A stretch of DNA of 7,026 nt from Pseudomonadota bacterium. GTDB taxonomy: Bacteria; Pseudomonadota; Gammaproteobacteria; Burkholderiales; Casimicrobiaceae. The position numbers and the translations under genes were made by a program. The notes under the pieces were generated by a model, which did not search any database, was not told the DNA's origin, and worked only from the letters and a program-made list of their open reading frames with translations. Positions within the stretch are counted from its first letter, which is position 1. The number at the start of each line of letters is the position of its first letter. Location of the stretch: NCBI GenBank assembly GCA_022709775.1, contig JAKLIE010000089.1:1-7026 (forward strand), in the 5' to 3' direction. Of this stretch, positions 6,282 to 7,026 are shown in pieces.

Positions 6282-6429
6282 GGCGGCGTTTCGCGGTCGC
6301 GCGCATTCGCGGCGGCGAGGCCGCGCGCGCGTCCAGGGGTTGCGGACGGAGGCGCAAAGTCTAGCGTATCGGGCCGCGAAGCCTCCGGGCGCTTCGCCAC
6401 GCACGTAAGGCCGTGCCAGAATCCGTCGC
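6282..6429. promoter_or_regulatory. Divergent intergenic region between the GT-B and ankyrin genes
   Basis: These 148 bases separate two divergent genes and should contain both promoters. On the plus strand TTGCGG (6340-6345) is followed after 16 bases by TAGCGT (6362-6367), a weak sigma70-like pair about 60 bases upstream of the ankyrin gene. On the minus strand TAGACT around 6357-6362 is a -10-like box for the GT-B gene without a clear -35. No operator-like palindrome was found. If the GT-B start is further upstream than assumed, this region is shorter. Confidence 0.25.
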
Positions 6430-7026
6430 ATGGACACCAGGCTCCCGGCCGCACTCTCGCAGGCGGCGTCCCGGCTCGCTCGCGGCAGCAGGCGCCTCGC
6501 CGCCGCCCTCCCGTTCGCGGCCGCGCTCGCCGCGCAGGCGCAGGTGCCGCCGAGCCCCGCCGAGGTCGCCGCCTATGCCGGGCTCTTCGCCGCGGCCCAT
6601 GCCGGCGACGCCGCTGCGATCCGCTCGCAGGCAGCGGCAGGCGCCATGGTCGATGCGCGCGACGGGCGCGGGCGAACGCCGCTCATCGTCGCGACGTTCG
6701 CGCGACGGCGCGACGCGATGCGCGCGCTGGTCGCGGCCGGCGCGAACCCGAACGCACTCGAGAACGATCGCTACGACATCGTCACGGTCGCCGCGGTCGC
6801 CGACGACCTGGTGACGCTCGAGGTCGCGCTCGCGCTCGGCGGAAGCGCGAAGAACGTCACGAGCCGCTACGACGGCACGGCGCTGATCGCCGCGGCGCAT
6901 CTCGGGCACGACGGCGTCGTGCGCGCGCTCATCCGCGCCGGCGCCCCGCTCGATCACGTCAACAACCTGGGCTGGACTGCGCTCATCGAGTCGATCGTGC
7001 TGGGTGACGGAGGGCCGCGTCACGTC
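6430..7026 (+). CDS. Exported ankyrin-repeat protein, 3' end beyond window
   Basis: The first 199 codons are present from ATG 6430; the C-terminus lies right of the window. Residues 1-37 look like a Sec signal peptide: an Arg-containing n-region, a hydrophobic core LAAALPFAAALAA (23-35) and an AQA cleavage site near 35-37. The mature protein is a stack of ankyrin repeats at about 48-77, 81-110, 114-144, 148-177 and from 181. Consensus elements include GRTPLIVAT (81-89), LVAAGANPNA (100-109), DGTALIAAAHLGH (148-160), LIRAGAPLDHVN (167-178) and LGWTALIESIVLGD (180-193). Ankyrin repeats mediate protein-protein contacts, so a periplasmic binding role is the usual inference; I recall similar exported proteins in proteobacteria without a defined partner. 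It is divergent from the glycosyltransferase pair and has no strong ribosome site. Nothing links it functionally to the glycan genes except position. Confidence 0.9.
   Translation, partial: MDTRLPAALSQAASRLARGSRRLAAALPFAAALAAQAQVPPSPAEVAAYAGLFAAAHAGDAAAIRSQAAAGAMVDARDGRGRTPLIVATFARRRDAMRALVAAGANPNALENDRYDIVTVAAVADDLVTLEVALALGGSAKNVTSRYDGTALIAAAHLGHDGVVRALIRAGAPLDHVNNLGWTALIESIVLGDGGPRHV

Noticed and set aside
5092..6357. Possible N-terminal extension of the GT32-like protein in frame up to 6357
   Set aside because: The extension is the out-of-frame reading of the GT-B gene and is Arg/Ala-rich. The ATG at 5091 fits the family N-terminus and the ATGA coupling.
4887..7007. Long plus-strand open frame of 706 codons opposite the glycosyltransferase pair
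   Set aside because: It is Arg/Gly/Ala-rich low-complexity text lying antisense to two genes with clear domain motifs, and it crosses into the ankyrin gene in a different frame. This is a typical GC-rich shadow.

Overview
The window is very GC-rich with strong G/C preference at third codon positions, and its proteins (a Tat-type dienelactone hydrolase, a degenerate DegP-like PDZ protein, an exported ankyrin-repeat protein) look proteobacterial. My best guess is a betaproteobacterium, from family resemblance only; no taxonomic marker gene is present. I see eight protein genes, two cut by the window edges, and no tRNA, rRNA, CRISPR array or transposase gene.

Layout. From 3230 leftwards on the minus strand there is a compact gene set: a GT-A glycosyltransferase (2451-3230), a second small GT-A-like glycosyltransferase starting inside its stop codon (1807-2454), a trypsin-like/PDZ protein with a damaged catalytic triad (809-1783), and the start of a dienelactone hydrolase with a twin-arginine signal (765 to beyond position 1). 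A family-2 glycosyltransferase (3310-4068) is divergent from this set on the plus strand. It converges on a second minus-strand pair: a GT-B glycosyltransferase (5088-6281) followed, with a 4-base ATGA overlap, by a GT32-like sugar transferase (4252-5091). An exported ankyrin-repeat protein (6430 to beyond 7026) is divergent from that pair.

Between the two convergent glycosyltransferase genes lies a 180-base array of at least five copies of the near-palindrome GGGTCAGACCC, two in plus and three in minus orientation around a small central hairpin. The array resembles a REP/BIME-type cluster. Its last copy supplies the final two codons and the stop codon of the GT32-like gene.

Together the five glycosyltransferases (three GT-A family-2-like, one GT32-like, one GT-B family-4-like) suggest sequential assembly of a surface or protein-linked glycan. 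No polymerase, flippase, ligase or sugar-nucleotide synthesis gene is in the window, so the acceptor and product cannot be inferred. The most notable points are the repeat array that has become part of a coding end, the apparently inactive DegP-like protein, and the dense coupled set of unlike glycosyltransferases.
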